Assembly (NCBI GenBank): GCA_934277655.1
Contig: CAKQVC010000059.1
Coordinates: 1-9,343 of the forward strand
Origin: an uncultured Clostridia bacterium
GTDB taxonomy: Bacteria; Bacillota; Clostridia; Peptostreptococcales; Anaerovoracaceae
Length of the DNA: 9,343 bases
Direction: 5' to 3'
Shown here: piece by piece, positions 1 to 7,457 of the stretch
Numbering within the stretch: position 1 is the first letter of the stretch
How the letters are laid out: each line of letters starts with the position of its first letter
Program-made: the position numbers and the translations under genes
The notes under the pieces: generated by a model
Seen by the model: the letters and a program-made list of their open reading frames with translations, nothing else
The model's database searches: none
What the model was told of the DNA's origin: nothing

Positions 1-628
1 GTCTGCAATCGGAGCCGTATCCCCTCCGGGAGGCGATATTTCCGAGCCGGTATCTCAGGCAACTTTAAGAATCGTAAAAGTATTCTGGTGTCTGGATTCC
101 TCCCTTGCATACAAGAGACACTTCCCCGCGATCAACTGGCTGCAGAGTTATTCTCTGTATATTGATAAACTGCAGGAATGGTATGAAAAAAACGTATCCA
201 AGGAATTTCCGAAACTGCGTCAGGAAACGCTGACTCTGCTTCAGGAAGAAGCGGAACTGAATGAAATCGTTCAGCTGGTAGGTGTAGATTCCCTGTCTTT
301 CGAAGACAGACTGAAACTGGAAGTTGCAAAATCCATCCGTGAAGACTATCTGCATCAGAATGCTTTCCACGAAGTTGATACCTATACTTCCATGAACAAG
401 CAGTACAAGCTGTTAAAGCTGATCTTAAGCTATTTTGAACTGGGAAAAGAAGCAATCGCCAAAGGTGCAAACTTTAATAAGATCGCAGCACTTCCGACCC
501 GTGAATCTATCGGAAGATTCAAATATATTGAAGAAAAAGATATTGACCAGTCTTATGACAAACTGATGGAAGAACTGCGTGCAGGTCTTGCAGAACTGGT
601 AAGCATGGAGGTAGAGGCAGATGATTAA
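1..628 (+). CDS. ntpA: V/A-type ATP synthase subunit A, C-terminal part (5' truncated by window)
   Basis: This is the catalytic, nucleotide-hydrolysing or -synthesising subunit of the V1/A1 head of a rotary ATPase (also called atpA). The first complete codon is at base 2, and 208 residues remain of a protein that is usually about 590 long. The P-loop part is outside the window. The visible part has the subunit A signature SPPGGD near its start, followed by FWCLD and RHFPAINW, which lie around the nucleotide site. The rest is the helical C-terminal domain, which contacts the central stalk. The TAA stop lies inside the start region of subunit B (8-base overlap), which suggests translational coupling. 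The family call is firm. Whether the enzyme moves H+ or Na+ cannot be told, because the membrane ring gene is not in the window. Confidence 0.97.
   Translation, partial: SAIGAVSPPGGDISEPVSQATLRIVKVFWCLDSSLAYKRHFPAINWLQSYSLYIDKLQEWYEKNVSKEFPKLRQETLTLLQEEAELNEIVQLVGVDSLSFEDRLKLEVAKSIREDYLHQNAFHEVDTYTSMNKQYKLLKLILSYFELGKEAIAKGANFNKIAALPTRESIGRFKYIEEKDIDQSYDKLMEELRAGLAELVSMEVEADD
607..612 (+). promoter_or_regulatory. Ribosome binding site of subunit B inside the subunit A gene
   Basis: GGAGGT lies 8 bases before the ATG at 621 and is made of the last codons of the subunit A gene. It supports the 621 start and means that ribosomes finishing subunit A pass directly over the subunit B initiation site. 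Confidence 0.8.
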
Positions 629-1988
629 GGAATACAAAACCATAAGTGAAGTTGTTGGACCTCTAATGCTTGTAAAGGATGTTGAAGGCGTAACCTATGA
701 CGAACTGGGAGAAATCGTTCTTCCAAGCGGCGAAAAGCGTCTTTGCAAAGTCCTGGAAGTAAACGGGTCCAACGCACTGGTGCAGTTGTTTGAAAGCTCC
801 ACCGGTATTAACCTGAAAGAAAGTGTTGTCAAGTTCCTGGGGCACGGCACCCAGCTTGCAGTATCTCCGGATATGCTGGGGAGAGTCTTTGATGGTATGG
901 GACGTCCGAAAGATGGTGGTCCGGATCTGATCGCTGAAAAGCATCTGGACATCAATGGTCTACCGATGAATCCGGCTGCCCGTGACTACCCTTCTGAGTT
1001 CATCCAGACAGGCGTATCTGCTATCGATGGACTGAATACACTGGTAAGAGGGCAGAAGCTGCCAATCTTCTCGGCATCCGGACTTCCGCATGCGGATCTT
1101 GCGGCACAGATTGCCCGTCAGGCAAAGGTGCGCGGCAGTGAAGGAAACTTTGCGGTAGTTTTCGCAGCCATCGGTATTACCCACGAAGAAGCAGAATTTT
1201 TCGCATCGGACTTCAGAAGAACCGGTGCGATTGACAGAACCGTTCTGTTCATGAACCTGGCGAACGACCCGGCAGTTGAACGTATCGCAACACCGCGTAT
1301 GGCACTGACAGCTGCCGAATATCTGGCTTTCGACCTGGGTATGCATGTACTGGTTATTTTAACCGATATCACAAACTATGCAGAAGCCCTTCGTGAAGTA
1401 TCTGCTGCTCGTAAAGAAGTTCCGGGTCGTCGTGGTTATCCGGGATATCTGTATACAGACCTTGCGACCATGTACGAAAGAGCCGGAAAGAAGAAGGATT
1501 CGGAAGGCTCGATCACAATGATCCCGATTCTGACCATGCCGGAAGAAGATAAAACACATCCGATTCCGGACCTTACCGGATATATCACAGAAGGTCAGGT
1601 CATCTTAAGCCGAGATCTTTACAGAAAAGGACTGAAACCGCCAATTGATGTACTCCCGTCCCTTTCCCGCCTGAAAGATAAAGGTATCGGTAAGGGCAAG
1701 ACTCGTGAGGATCATGCAGATACGATGAACCAGCTTTTTGCAGCCTACGCAAGAGGTAAGGAATGTCTGGAACTGGTAACGATCCTCGGTGAAGCTGCAT
1801 TGACGGAAGTTGACCTGATGTATGCAAAGTTCAGCCAGGAGTTTGAAAAACAATATGTTTCCCAGGGTTACGATACAGACAGAACAATCGAAGAAACACT
1901 GGATATCGGCTGGAAGCTGCTCAGCATTCTGCCAAAGAGCGAGCTGAAGAGAATCAAGGACGAATATATTGAAAAATATTTGAAATAG
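621..1988 (+). CDS. ntpB: V/A-type ATP synthase subunit B
   Basis: This is the non-catalytic, regulatory subunit that alternates with subunit A in the A3B3 hexamer of the V1/A1 head. The full length of 455 residues fits the family (about 460). The region matching the P-loop reads [16 protein letters not shown] (residues 150-165) and lacks a Walker A GxxGxGKT, as expected for B rather than A. Further family blocks are [14 protein letters not shown] (268-281) and [20 protein letters not shown]. In the latter, Arg350 is at the position of the arginine finger that reaches into the neighbouring A subunit's site in the Enterococcus hirae enzyme. The end, [15 protein letters not shown], is also typical. 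The start is fixed by the GGAGGT at 607-612 and by the conserved N-terminus. The gene overlaps subunit A by 8 bases and precedes subunit D by 70 bases. Confidence 0.98.
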   Translation: MIKEYKTISEVVGPLMLVKDVEGVTYDELGEIVLPSGEKRLCKVLEVNGSNALVQLFESSTGINLKESVVKFLGHGTQLAVSPDMLGRVFDGMGRPKDGGPDLIAEKHLDINGLPMNPAARDYPSEFIQTGVSAIDGLNTLVRGQKLPIFSASGLPHADLAAQIARQAKVRGSEGNFAVVFAAIGITHEEAEFFASDFRRTGAIDRTVLFMNLANDPAVERIATPRMALTAAEYLAFDLGMHVLVILTDITNYAEALREVSAARKEVPGRRGYPGYLYTDLATMYERAGKKKDSEGSITMIPILTMPEEDKTHPIPDLTGYITEGQVILSRDLYRKGLKPPIDVLPSLSRLKDKGIGKGKTREDHADTMNQLFAAYARGKECLELVTILGEAALTEVDLMYAKFSQEFEKQYVSQGYDTDRTIEETLDIGWKLLSILPKSELKRIKDEYIEKYLK

Positions 1989-1997
1989 GGAGAGCCT

Positions 1998-2039
1998 GGC
2001 ATAAGCCTGAACTTTGCGAAAAAGGCTCAGGGAAATGCC
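1998..2039 (+). other. Possible stem-loop between the subunit B and D genes
   Basis: The 70-base spacer contains nested complementary segments: GGCAT (1998-2002) with ATGCC (2035-2039), and inside them AGCCT (2004-2008) with AGGCT (2023-2027). These enclose a 14-base A-rich loop. The 3' side has a 7-base bulge, so stability is moderate. It ends just before the ribosome binding site of subunit D (2044-2051), so it could affect RNA processing or translation of D. That role is inference; no T-run follows, so it is not an intrinsic terminator. Confidence 0.35.
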
Positions 2040-2058
2040 GTGAGAGGAAGGAAACAGA

Positions 2059-2748
2059 ATGGAACGTTTAAATGTAAATCCAACCAGAATGATGCTCACC
2101 ACCTTGAAAAAACGTCTGGCGACAGCGCAGCGTGGACACAAGCTGCTCAAGGATAAGAGAGACGAACTGATGAAGGGCTTCCTGGAACTGGCTCGTGAAA
2201 ACATGGAACTCCGTCAGAAAGTTGAAGGCTTGCTGGCAGATGTTTATGACAGCTTTTCTATTGCAAGTGCAGTTATGAGCCGTGAGGTCATGGAAGAAGC
2301 ACTCATGTTTCCGAAACAGGGCGTAGAGCTTTCTGTCGGTGGGAAAAATGTTATGAGCGTGGATGTTCCTGTCTTTGATTTCCAGACAACGGCCAGCGAT
2401 GCAGGGGATATTTATCCTTACGGCTATGCAGGCACATCGGGAGAACTGGACTCAGCAATCCGCGATCTGGCAGAAGCATTTCCGATCATGCTGGAGCTGG
2501 CAGCCAAAGAAAAAGAAGCTGCTATGCTTGCGGCAGAACTGGAAAAAACCCGCCGGCGTGTTAATGCTTTGGAATATGTAAAAATTCCGCAGATGGAAAT
2601 GACCATTCGTTACATCCGCATGAAATTGGATGAAAACGAAAGAGGAAATCAGACTCGTCTGATGAAGGTTAAAGACATGATCTTGGCAGAAGCGATCGAA
2701 GAAAAGCAGAGACAGGATGAACGTGCTTATCAGCAGGAGTGCGTCTGA
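2059..2748 (+). CDS. ntpD: V/A-type ATP synthase subunit D (central stalk)
   Basis: This is the central rotor shaft subunit, which turns inside the A3B3 hexamer and couples it to the membrane ring. It is 229 residues long, slightly over the usual 210-220. The N-terminus MERLNVNPTRMMLTTLKKRL followed by a long charged helix (LATAQRGHKLLKDKRDELM) is the standard subunit D opening. A second long helix lies at about residues 150-220 (KEKEAAMLAAELEKTRRRVNALEYVKIPQM), and the two would pair as the antiparallel coiled coil of the shaft. The RVNALE..KIPQ block is conserved in the family. The more variable middle part (about 70-140) forms the tip. The ATG at 2059 is supported by GAGGAAGG at 2044-2051, 7 bases upstream. 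D is commonly the last gene of such operons, and a strong hairpin about 95 bases downstream fits that. Confidence 0.97.
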   Translation: MERLNVNPTRMMLTTLKKRLATAQRGHKLLKDKRDELMKGFLELARENMELRQKVEGLLADVYDSFSIASAVMSREVMEEALMFPKQGVELSVGGKNVMSVDVPVFDFQTTASDAGDIYPYGYAGTSGELDSAIRDLAEAFPIMLELAAKEKEAAMLAAELEKTRRRVNALEYVKIPQMEMTIRYIRMKLDENERGNQTRLMKVKDMILAEAIEEKQRQDERAYQQECV

Positions 2749-2786
2749 GCACATCTATAAAAAAAAGAATGAAAAAAATGCTTTGA

Positions 2787-2820
2787 GAAGCAGAACTGCA
2801 AAGGGTGCAGGGAGAGCTTC
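2787..2820 (+). other. Small hairpin downstream of subunit D
   Basis: GAAGC (2787-2791) pairs with GCTTC (2816-2820), and CTGCA (2796-2800) pairs with TGCAG (2806-2810) around the loop AAGGG, with an internal loop between the two stems. It sits 39 bases after the ATPase stop codon and just upstream of the larger hairpin. It may protect the 3' end of the transcript or form part of a two-hairpin termination region; that function is inferred. Confidence 0.4.
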
Positions 2821-2838
2821 GAAGAGCAGATGCTAAAA

Positions 2839-2894
2839 CCAAGAGGCACTGGTCTGACGAGAATATTTCGTCAGTTCAGTGCCTCTGGTCGTTT
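2839..2894 (+). terminator. Long hairpin, probable transcription terminator of the ATPase operon
   Basis: The left arm GAGGCACTG (2843-2851) plus CTGACGA (2854-2860) is exactly complementary to TCGTCAG (2868-2874) plus CAGTGCCTC (2877-2885). Only a G-T wobble and one T-T mismatch separate the two stem blocks, and the loop is 7 bases. A2842-T2886 extends the stem. On the + strand only a weak T-tract (GTTT, 2891-2894) follows. On the minus strand the hairpin is followed by TTGGTTTT, so it might work in both directions. The position after the last ATPase gene favours a terminator, but the poor T-run leaves room for a dispersed palindromic repeat instead. Confidence 0.6.
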
Positions 2895-3024
2895 CTGCAG
2901 GACCGAGATGCAAGAAAGGTATTTTGATCTGCGTAGTAGTCTGATCTTGCCCGGATGCAGGAACTCTGCGCTTAAAAGTCCAAAGAAACTCTAATACGAA
3001 CATAAGAAATTGCAGGAAGAAGGG

Positions 3025-3053
3025 TTTTCTAACAGAGAAGGATATAGTATAAT
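3025..3053 (+). promoter_or_regulatory. Probable promoter of the c-di-GMP gene
   Basis: A perfect -10 hexamer TATAAT (3048-3053) lies 71 bases before the ATG at 3125. At 17-base spacing the -35 position reads TTTTCT (3025-3030), which matches the TTGACA consensus poorly, so an activator or low basal expression is possible. Transcription would begin near 3060. Confidence 0.5.
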
Positions 3054-3114
3054 GGTTTCAGTAAAACGCACAATAACTGTTACCGTTACTTCAGGCAAGG
3101 GAGTCAGAGTGGGC

Positions 3115-3120
3115 AAAGGA
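3115..3120 (+). promoter_or_regulatory. Weak ribosome binding site before the first ATG of the c-di-GMP gene
   Basis: AAAGGA lies only 4 bases before the ATG at 3125, which is shorter than the 7-8 bases seen for the other genes here. A better purine core, AGGGAG (3098-3103), is too far away (21 bases). The frame has a stop at 3074-3076 and no earlier ATG, so 3125 is the longest ATG start, but the later ATGs at 3143 and 3161 remain possible. Confidence 0.4.
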
Positions 3121-3124
3121 AAAG

Positions 3125-3178
3125 ATGGATAAGACGGAAAAGATGGATAAGACAGAGAAGATGGATAAGAGAAGCAAG
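3125..3178 (+). repeat. 18-base tandem repeat, three copies, each with an in-frame ATG
   Basis: Three units at 3125-3142, 3143-3160 and 3161-3178 all begin ATGGATAAGA and encode MDKTEK, MDKTEK and MDKRSK. Units 1 and 2 differ at two positions; unit 3 diverges in its second half. Because the unit is a multiple of three, copy number can change without shifting the frame, and each unit brings its own start codon preceded by purine-rich sequence. Confidence 0.85.
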
Positions 3179-6100
3179 GACAATAAGAAAGAACCATTTG
3201 AACCAATAAAGAAAAAGACAAAAGAAGGACTAGAGAGGCGAATCGAACGTTCTTACTTGGCATTACGGGATGAGAAAGATCATTTGACAGGTTTGTATAC
3301 AAGAGAAGCACTTTTTCGTATTGCGCAGGCGATGATAAAAGACCATGGAGCAGGGCATTATATCATTGCCTGTGTTAACGTGGACAATTTCAAGCTGATC
3401 AATGAGCAGTACGGCACCATCGCAGGCAATAAGGTGCTGCAGCATGTTGCAGAGTGCCTTCGTGAAGCCACTGATAAGATAGACGGCATCAGTGGGAGAA
3501 TTGTCATCGATGAATTTGCAGTACTCTATCCGGCGATACATGTCGATTCGGAGGTAATGACCGAGGCTTATGAAAAAGCTTTAAAACCAGCCTGTACCGA
3601 ACAGAAGATCAGTATTCGTGTCGGCAGATATCTGATCGACAAAAGAGAAGACTCCATTATTACCATCTATGATCGTGCCAAGATTGCTGCAGATGCAGTC
3701 CGTGGAAACTATGAAAAGCGGATCGAACAGTACAGCGACTTTATGAGAGCTGAAATGTTGAATAAACAGCAGATCCTTTCAAGCATGGATGAAGCTCTCC
3801 AAAAAGGACAGTTTGAAATGTGGCTTCAGCCCCAGTACAATCATGTAAACGGGGCTATGATAGGGGCAGAGGCGCTGGCAAGATGGAACCGGGATGGAGA
3901 ATATGTTTCTCCGGCAGAGTTTATTCCAATTTTCGAACAGTATGGCTTTATTTATAAAATGGATCAGTATATTTGGGAAAAAGCCTGCCGCCTTCTTAGA
4001 AAATGGAAAGACGAAGGGAAAACACCACTGCCGCTTTCTGTGAATGTGTCGAGAAAAGATATTTTGAAGGATGACTTCGTCTCGGTACTGATCCAGATTA
4101 CAAAAAAATATCAGATTGAACCGGGACTGCTTCATCTGGAGATAACCGAATCAGCATTTGCAGATTTGAACAAGGAAATCATTGCGAAAGTGACAGAACT
4201 GATCCAGCATGGATTTACGATTGAAATTGATGATTTCGGAAGCGGATATTCATCTTTGAACACGCTGAAAGACGTTCCGGCGACTGTACTGAAACTGGAT
4301 ATGCGTTTCCTGGAAAGCACCGATAATAAACAGCGTGCCGGAAATATTATAGAGTCCGTGGTGCGTATGGCAAAATGGCTGGATATGTCAGTTATTGCAG
4401 AGGGTGTTGAACGGAAAGAACAGGCAGATTATCTGAAATCCATTGGATGTTACTATATCCAGGGCTATTTTTATTCCAGGCCAATGCAGGTAAGTGAGTA
4501 CGAGGCTTTAATGGAAAAGGCTGAACTGCAGCATAACAGAGAGGATCGTGATAAGGAGCAGTATCTGAACAACGAGTTCTGGAATCCGGAATCCATGGAA
4601 ACGCTGATCTTTAACAGCTATGTAGGCGGAGCCTGCATTTTTGAGTACCGCAACGGAACAACCGAGGTAATCCGCATGAATGACCGGTATTTAAGTCAGT
4701 TCCGGGGACTGGTAAAAGAGGAAGACACGAAGCAACACAGTCTGCACTTTTCCCGATATTTAGATAAAGAAAATTTAAAGATTCTGGAAGACACTATTCA
4801 CAAGACAGTAGAAACAAAGCGAGAAGCCGCCTGTGAGATCATTGCCGCCGAAGGGAAACAGACCGAATTTCTTTATCTGACGATCCGTGCTATTGCGGAC
4901 AGCGGGGATCGGACGCTTTGCTATATGGTGGTGCAGAATATAACAGACCAGAGGGTGGCTGAAATTAAAGAAAAAAATGCATATAAACAGTTACAGACGA
5001 TTATGGACAATATTCAGGGAGCCATTATCGCGTCAAAAGTCGAGGATGAAGAAAATATCACACTGTATTTCCTCAACGACGGATTCTATAAACTGTACGG
5101 TTACACCAAAGAACAGTACGAAGCAGAGGTTGGATTTATCAATGATCTGATTTTGCCGGAGGATCGAAAAGAGGCCATGCAAATGGTGTTGAAAGTCATT
5201 CGGGATAAAACGACGGTGCAGTACGAATATCGCTGCCGTAAGAGAGACGGAAGCATTATCTGGGTACAGATGAAAAACTCCATGATTACTCTGGATGGCG
5301 TGGATGATGATGTTTTGCTGGGAGTCGCTTATGATATAACGGATAAAAAGCAAGCAAGTGATGCTATGGGAATTACCAGCCCGGAGGCTATGGAACTTAT
5401 GCAGACAGCATTTAAGGTGGGCATGCAGTCAAAGCATAACCTGATGTATATTAAAGATAGAAATTTCAAATATGTATACTGCAATCGTGAGGGAATGGCA
5501 ATCGTGGGATTAAATCCAGACGAAAATATTGTCGGAAAGAGTGATTATGACCTGTTTCCGAAGGAGTCTGCCGATAAGCTGCGGCGAGCTGACCGAAAAA
5601 TGGTAGAACAAAATATACAGCAGATGAATTTTATCCAGTCCTTTAATCAGGCTCAGGAAAAACTGATTTATATCAAGATTTTCAAGTTTCTTTTAAAAGA
5701 CCGCAATGGAAACGTGATGGGAATCTATGGTGTGGGAACCGATGTAACGGAGGAGCAGGAGAACTTCGCCAGAATGAAATTACTGACTGACAGTGTACCT
5801 GGTGGAATCGCAACGTATACCTTTAAAAAGGGCGTAGCCCATTTACTGTACTGCAACGATAGATTTTGTGGGATCATGGAAAAAGAGATGGCGGAATATG
5901 GCCAAAATACAGCTGCTGATCCATTGCAGCACATCTTTAAAGAAGATCGGAAAATGGTGGAAGAAAAGTTCCGTTCCATGATTCAGGGAGGAGGTTCTGT
6001 CGCGTGTGTTTATCGTATTGTCCTGCCACAGGGCGGATATAAGTGGATCAGTCTGCGCAGCGACGTATTTGAGCGAAACAGTGATTCGGTTTCTTTTAAT

Positions 6101-7453
6101 GTACTGATCTATGATGTGACCGAGCAACAGGAGAAAAAGCTACAGCTGGATCTGCAGAAGGAAGAATATAAGATAGCTGTGCAGCACAGCCGGAGAACTA
6201 TTTATCGATATAATATTGCAGAGAGAACTTTAGTAAAGACTGCATCATCGTTGAAGCATATCGATATGGAAGATAGAATGGAGAATATTCCATACGGACA
6301 GGTATTGAACGGCAATATTTCATCGGATACCGCAGAAGAATATATTAAATTTTATGAATCCATCCGGCAGGGTAAGAAAGATAATCATGTCATCGTTAAG
6401 AAAAAGCTGAAGGGCGGCTGGAGCTGGATCAGTGCCAATGCAACTACGGTCTTCAACCAAAGCGGAGAACCTGTCTACGCCATAATATCCTATATGGACA
6501 TTACCGAGCAGCAGAAAATGGAAGCTGTTTATGATAAGTGGAAACAGAGCCTGCAGCAACGCTCGGACAGTAGCTATAGCATGTACCTCAATCGGCTTAC
6601 AAACGGAAACGAAGGCAGAATTGAAGAAGTTCAGGGGAATCTGCTGCATTTCCTGCCGCAGAGCCTGCTAGATAAAAATTTTGATGAGCGGACGAGAGAA
6701 TTTGCAGAAAACTATGTGTGTGGCGAGGGCAAGGAAGAAATGCTTTCTGTTTTAAATGTGGAATCCTTGAAAAAACGATATCAGGAAGGAATTCGTTCTG
6801 CCACTTTCGATCTTCAGTGTAAGTTAGATGATAATCGGATCCACTGGCTGAAAGTGACTCTCGAAATGGTAAAATATCCGAATTCAAATGAAATACAGGT
6901 ATTCCTGCTGTTTGAGGATATCAATGTTAGTAAGCTGGAAGCCCTGCAGATCCAAAGTGATGCAACAACCGACTCACTGACTGGTGCGTTGAACCGAAAG
7001 GCTTTCCTCAAAAAACTGGAATATCTGATCGGAACGCAGAAAAAAGGTACGTTAGGGGCTTTAATGCTGATAGATGTAGATAATTTTAAGACAGTAAATG
7101 ATACCTTCGGTCACGAGTGCGGTGATCAGGTGCTGGTTGATATATATGCATCGATTAAGGGAAGCATCAGAAACGCTGACTTAGTGTGCCGTTTGGGAGG
7201 AGATGAGTTTATAGTTTATCTTGCAGATCTTCCGAGTCGAGAAGTTGCCTGCCGGAAAGCTGAGCAGATCTGTAATGCCGCACAGAAAGATTTTGAGCAG
7301 AATGTGCAGATTTCCATGAGCATCGGTGTAGCCATATGCCCGGAAGATGGAAATACCTTTACAGAATTGTACCGAAAAGCAGATAAAGCCCTGTATACAA
7401 TTAAGCGGGACAGCAAAAATAATTTTGCTGTATATGAGACAGAAATGGAGTAA
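3125..7453 (+). CDS. Multidomain c-di-GMP turnover protein: degenerate GGDEF - EAL - about six PAS - GGDEF
   Basis: A 1442-residue soluble protein predicted both to break down and to make the second messenger cyclic di-GMP. After a lysine-rich repeat N-terminus comes a degenerate GGDEF domain (about 55-205), with Asn85 at the first metal-binding Asp and RIVIDEF (125-131) in place of RLGGDEF. The EAL phosphodiesterase domain (about 215-465) has every key residue I know: EAL 249-251, N307, E339/E342, DD 369-370, K390, AEGVE 425-429 and Q446. Six PAS-type modules follow, at roughly 482-615, 617-742, 752-878, 884-1000, 1012-1129 and 1139-1274; most end in a D-V/I-T-E-like motif. The C-terminal GGDEF domain (about 1284-1442) is intact: DVDNFK (1317-1322), N1325, D1334, GGDEF (1358-1362), and an RxxD inhibitory site RNAD (1349-1352) exactly five residues before GGDEF. 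Asp1334 at the base-recognition position favours c-di-GMP over a hybrid cGAMP product. I see no membrane segment or signal peptide. PAS ligands cannot be told. The start is uncertain by up to 12 residues. Confidence 0.95.
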   Translation: MDKTEKMDKTEKMDKRSKDNKKEPFEPIKKKTKEGLERRIERSYLALRDEKDHLTGLYTREALFRIAQAMIKDHGAGHYIIACVNVDNFKLINEQYGTIAGNKVLQHVAECLREATDKIDGISGRIVIDEFAVLYPAIHVDSEVMTEAYEKALKPACTEQKISIRVGRYLIDKREDSIITIYDRAKIAADAVRGNYEKRIEQYSDFMRAEMLNKQQILSSMDEALQKGQFEMWLQPQYNHVNGAMIGAEALARWNRDGEYVSPAEFIPIFEQYGFIYKMDQYIWEKACRLLRKWKDEGKTPLPLSVNVSRKDILKDDFVSVLIQITKKYQIEPGLLHLEITESAFADLNKEIIAKVTELIQHGFTIEIDDFGSGYSSLNTLKDVPATVLKLDMRFLESTDNKQRAGNIIESVVRMAKWLDMSVIAEGVERKEQADYLKSIGCYYIQGYFYSRPMQVSEYEALMEKAELQHNREDRDKEQYLNNEFWNPESMETLIFNSYVGGACIFEYRNGTTEVIRMNDRYLSQFRGLVKEEDTKQHSLHFSRYLDKENLKILEDTIHKTVETKREAACEIIAAEGKQTEFLYLTIRAIADSGDRTLCYMVVQNITDQRVAEIKEKNAYKQLQTIMDNIQGAIIASKVEDEENITLYFLNDGFYKLYGYTKEQYEAEVGFINDLILPEDRKEAMQMVLKVIRDKTTVQYEYRCRKRDGSIIWVQMKNSMITLDGVDDDVLLGVAYDITDKKQASDAMGITSPEAMELMQTAFKVGMQSKHNLMYIKDRNFKYVYCNREGMAIVGLNPDENIVGKSDYDLFPKESADKLRRADRKMVEQNIQQMNFIQSFNQAQEKLIYIKIFKFLLKDRNGNVMGIYGVGTDVTEEQENFARMKLLTDSVPGGIATYTFKKGVAHLLYCNDRFCGIMEKEMAEYGQNTAADPLQHIFKEDRKMVEEKFRSMIQGGGSVACVYRIVLPQGGYKWISLRSDVFERNSDSVSFNVLIYDVTEQQEKKLQLDLQKEEYKIAVQHSRRTIYRYNIAERTLVKTASSLKHIDMEDRMENIPYGQVLNGNISSDTAEEYIKFYESIRQGKKDNHVIVKKKLKGGWSWISANATTVFNQSGEPVYAIISYMDITEQQKMEAVYDKWKQSLQQRSDSSYSMYLNRLTNGNEGRIEEVQGNLLHFLPQSLLDKNFDERTREFAENYVCGEGKEEMLSVLNVESLKKRYQEGIRSATFDLQCKLDDNRIHWLKVTLEMVKYPNSNEIQVFLLFEDINVSKLEALQIQSDATTDSLTGALNRKAFLKKLEYLIGTQKKGTLGALMLIDVDNFKTVNDTFGHECGDQVLVDIYASIKGSIRNADLVCRLGGDEFIVYLADLPSREVACRKAEQICNAAQKDFEQNVQISMSIGVAICPEDGNTFTELYRKADKALYTIKRDSKNNFAVYETEME
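7447..7450 (+). promoter_or_regulatory. Ribosome binding site of the rRNA methyltransferase inside the upstream gene
   Basis: GGAG forms part of the last sense codons of the c-di-GMP gene, 7 bases before the ATG at 7458. With a 4-base gap between stop and start and no room for a separate promoter, the two genes are probably transcribed together and may be translationally coupled. Confidence 0.65.
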
Positions 7454-7457
7454 ATAG

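Larger units (their letters stand above)
2749..3124 (+). other. Intergenic region between the ATPase operon and the c-di-GMP gene
   Basis: These 376 bases hold no credible gene; the only reading frames here are short and on the minus strand. From left to right they contain an A-rich stretch after the subunit D stop (about 2758-2778), a small hairpin (2787-2820), a long terminator-like hairpin (2843-2885), a stretch of about 150 bases in which I see no clear structure (2896-3040), a TATAAT -10 element (3048-3053), and a leader of roughly 65 bases. I looked for a c-di-GMP riboswitch before the c-di-GMP gene and did not recognise one. Confidence 0.6.

Noticed and set aside
1605..2204. A 199-codon minus-strand frame across the end of subunit B and the start of subunit D
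   Set aside because: It is antisense to well-conserved ATPase genes and its translation resembles no family; it reflects the codon bias of the sense strand.
2886..3124. A c-di-GMP riboswitch controlling the c-di-GMP gene
   Set aside because: I looked for the conserved GEMM-like paired helices and core bases and could not recognise them; the leader after the likely start site is only about 65 bases.
3125..3178. A CRISPR-like or other array at the repeated start region
   Set aside because: The 18-base units are directly adjacent without spacers, are in frame and are part of a coding sequence.
7070..7205. A hybrid cyclic GMP-AMP synthase (Hypr-type GGDEF) instead of a diguanylate cyclase
   Set aside because: The base-recognition position has the normal Asp (D1334 in GHECGD) and not the Ser typical of the Hypr type, and Asn1325 is also present.
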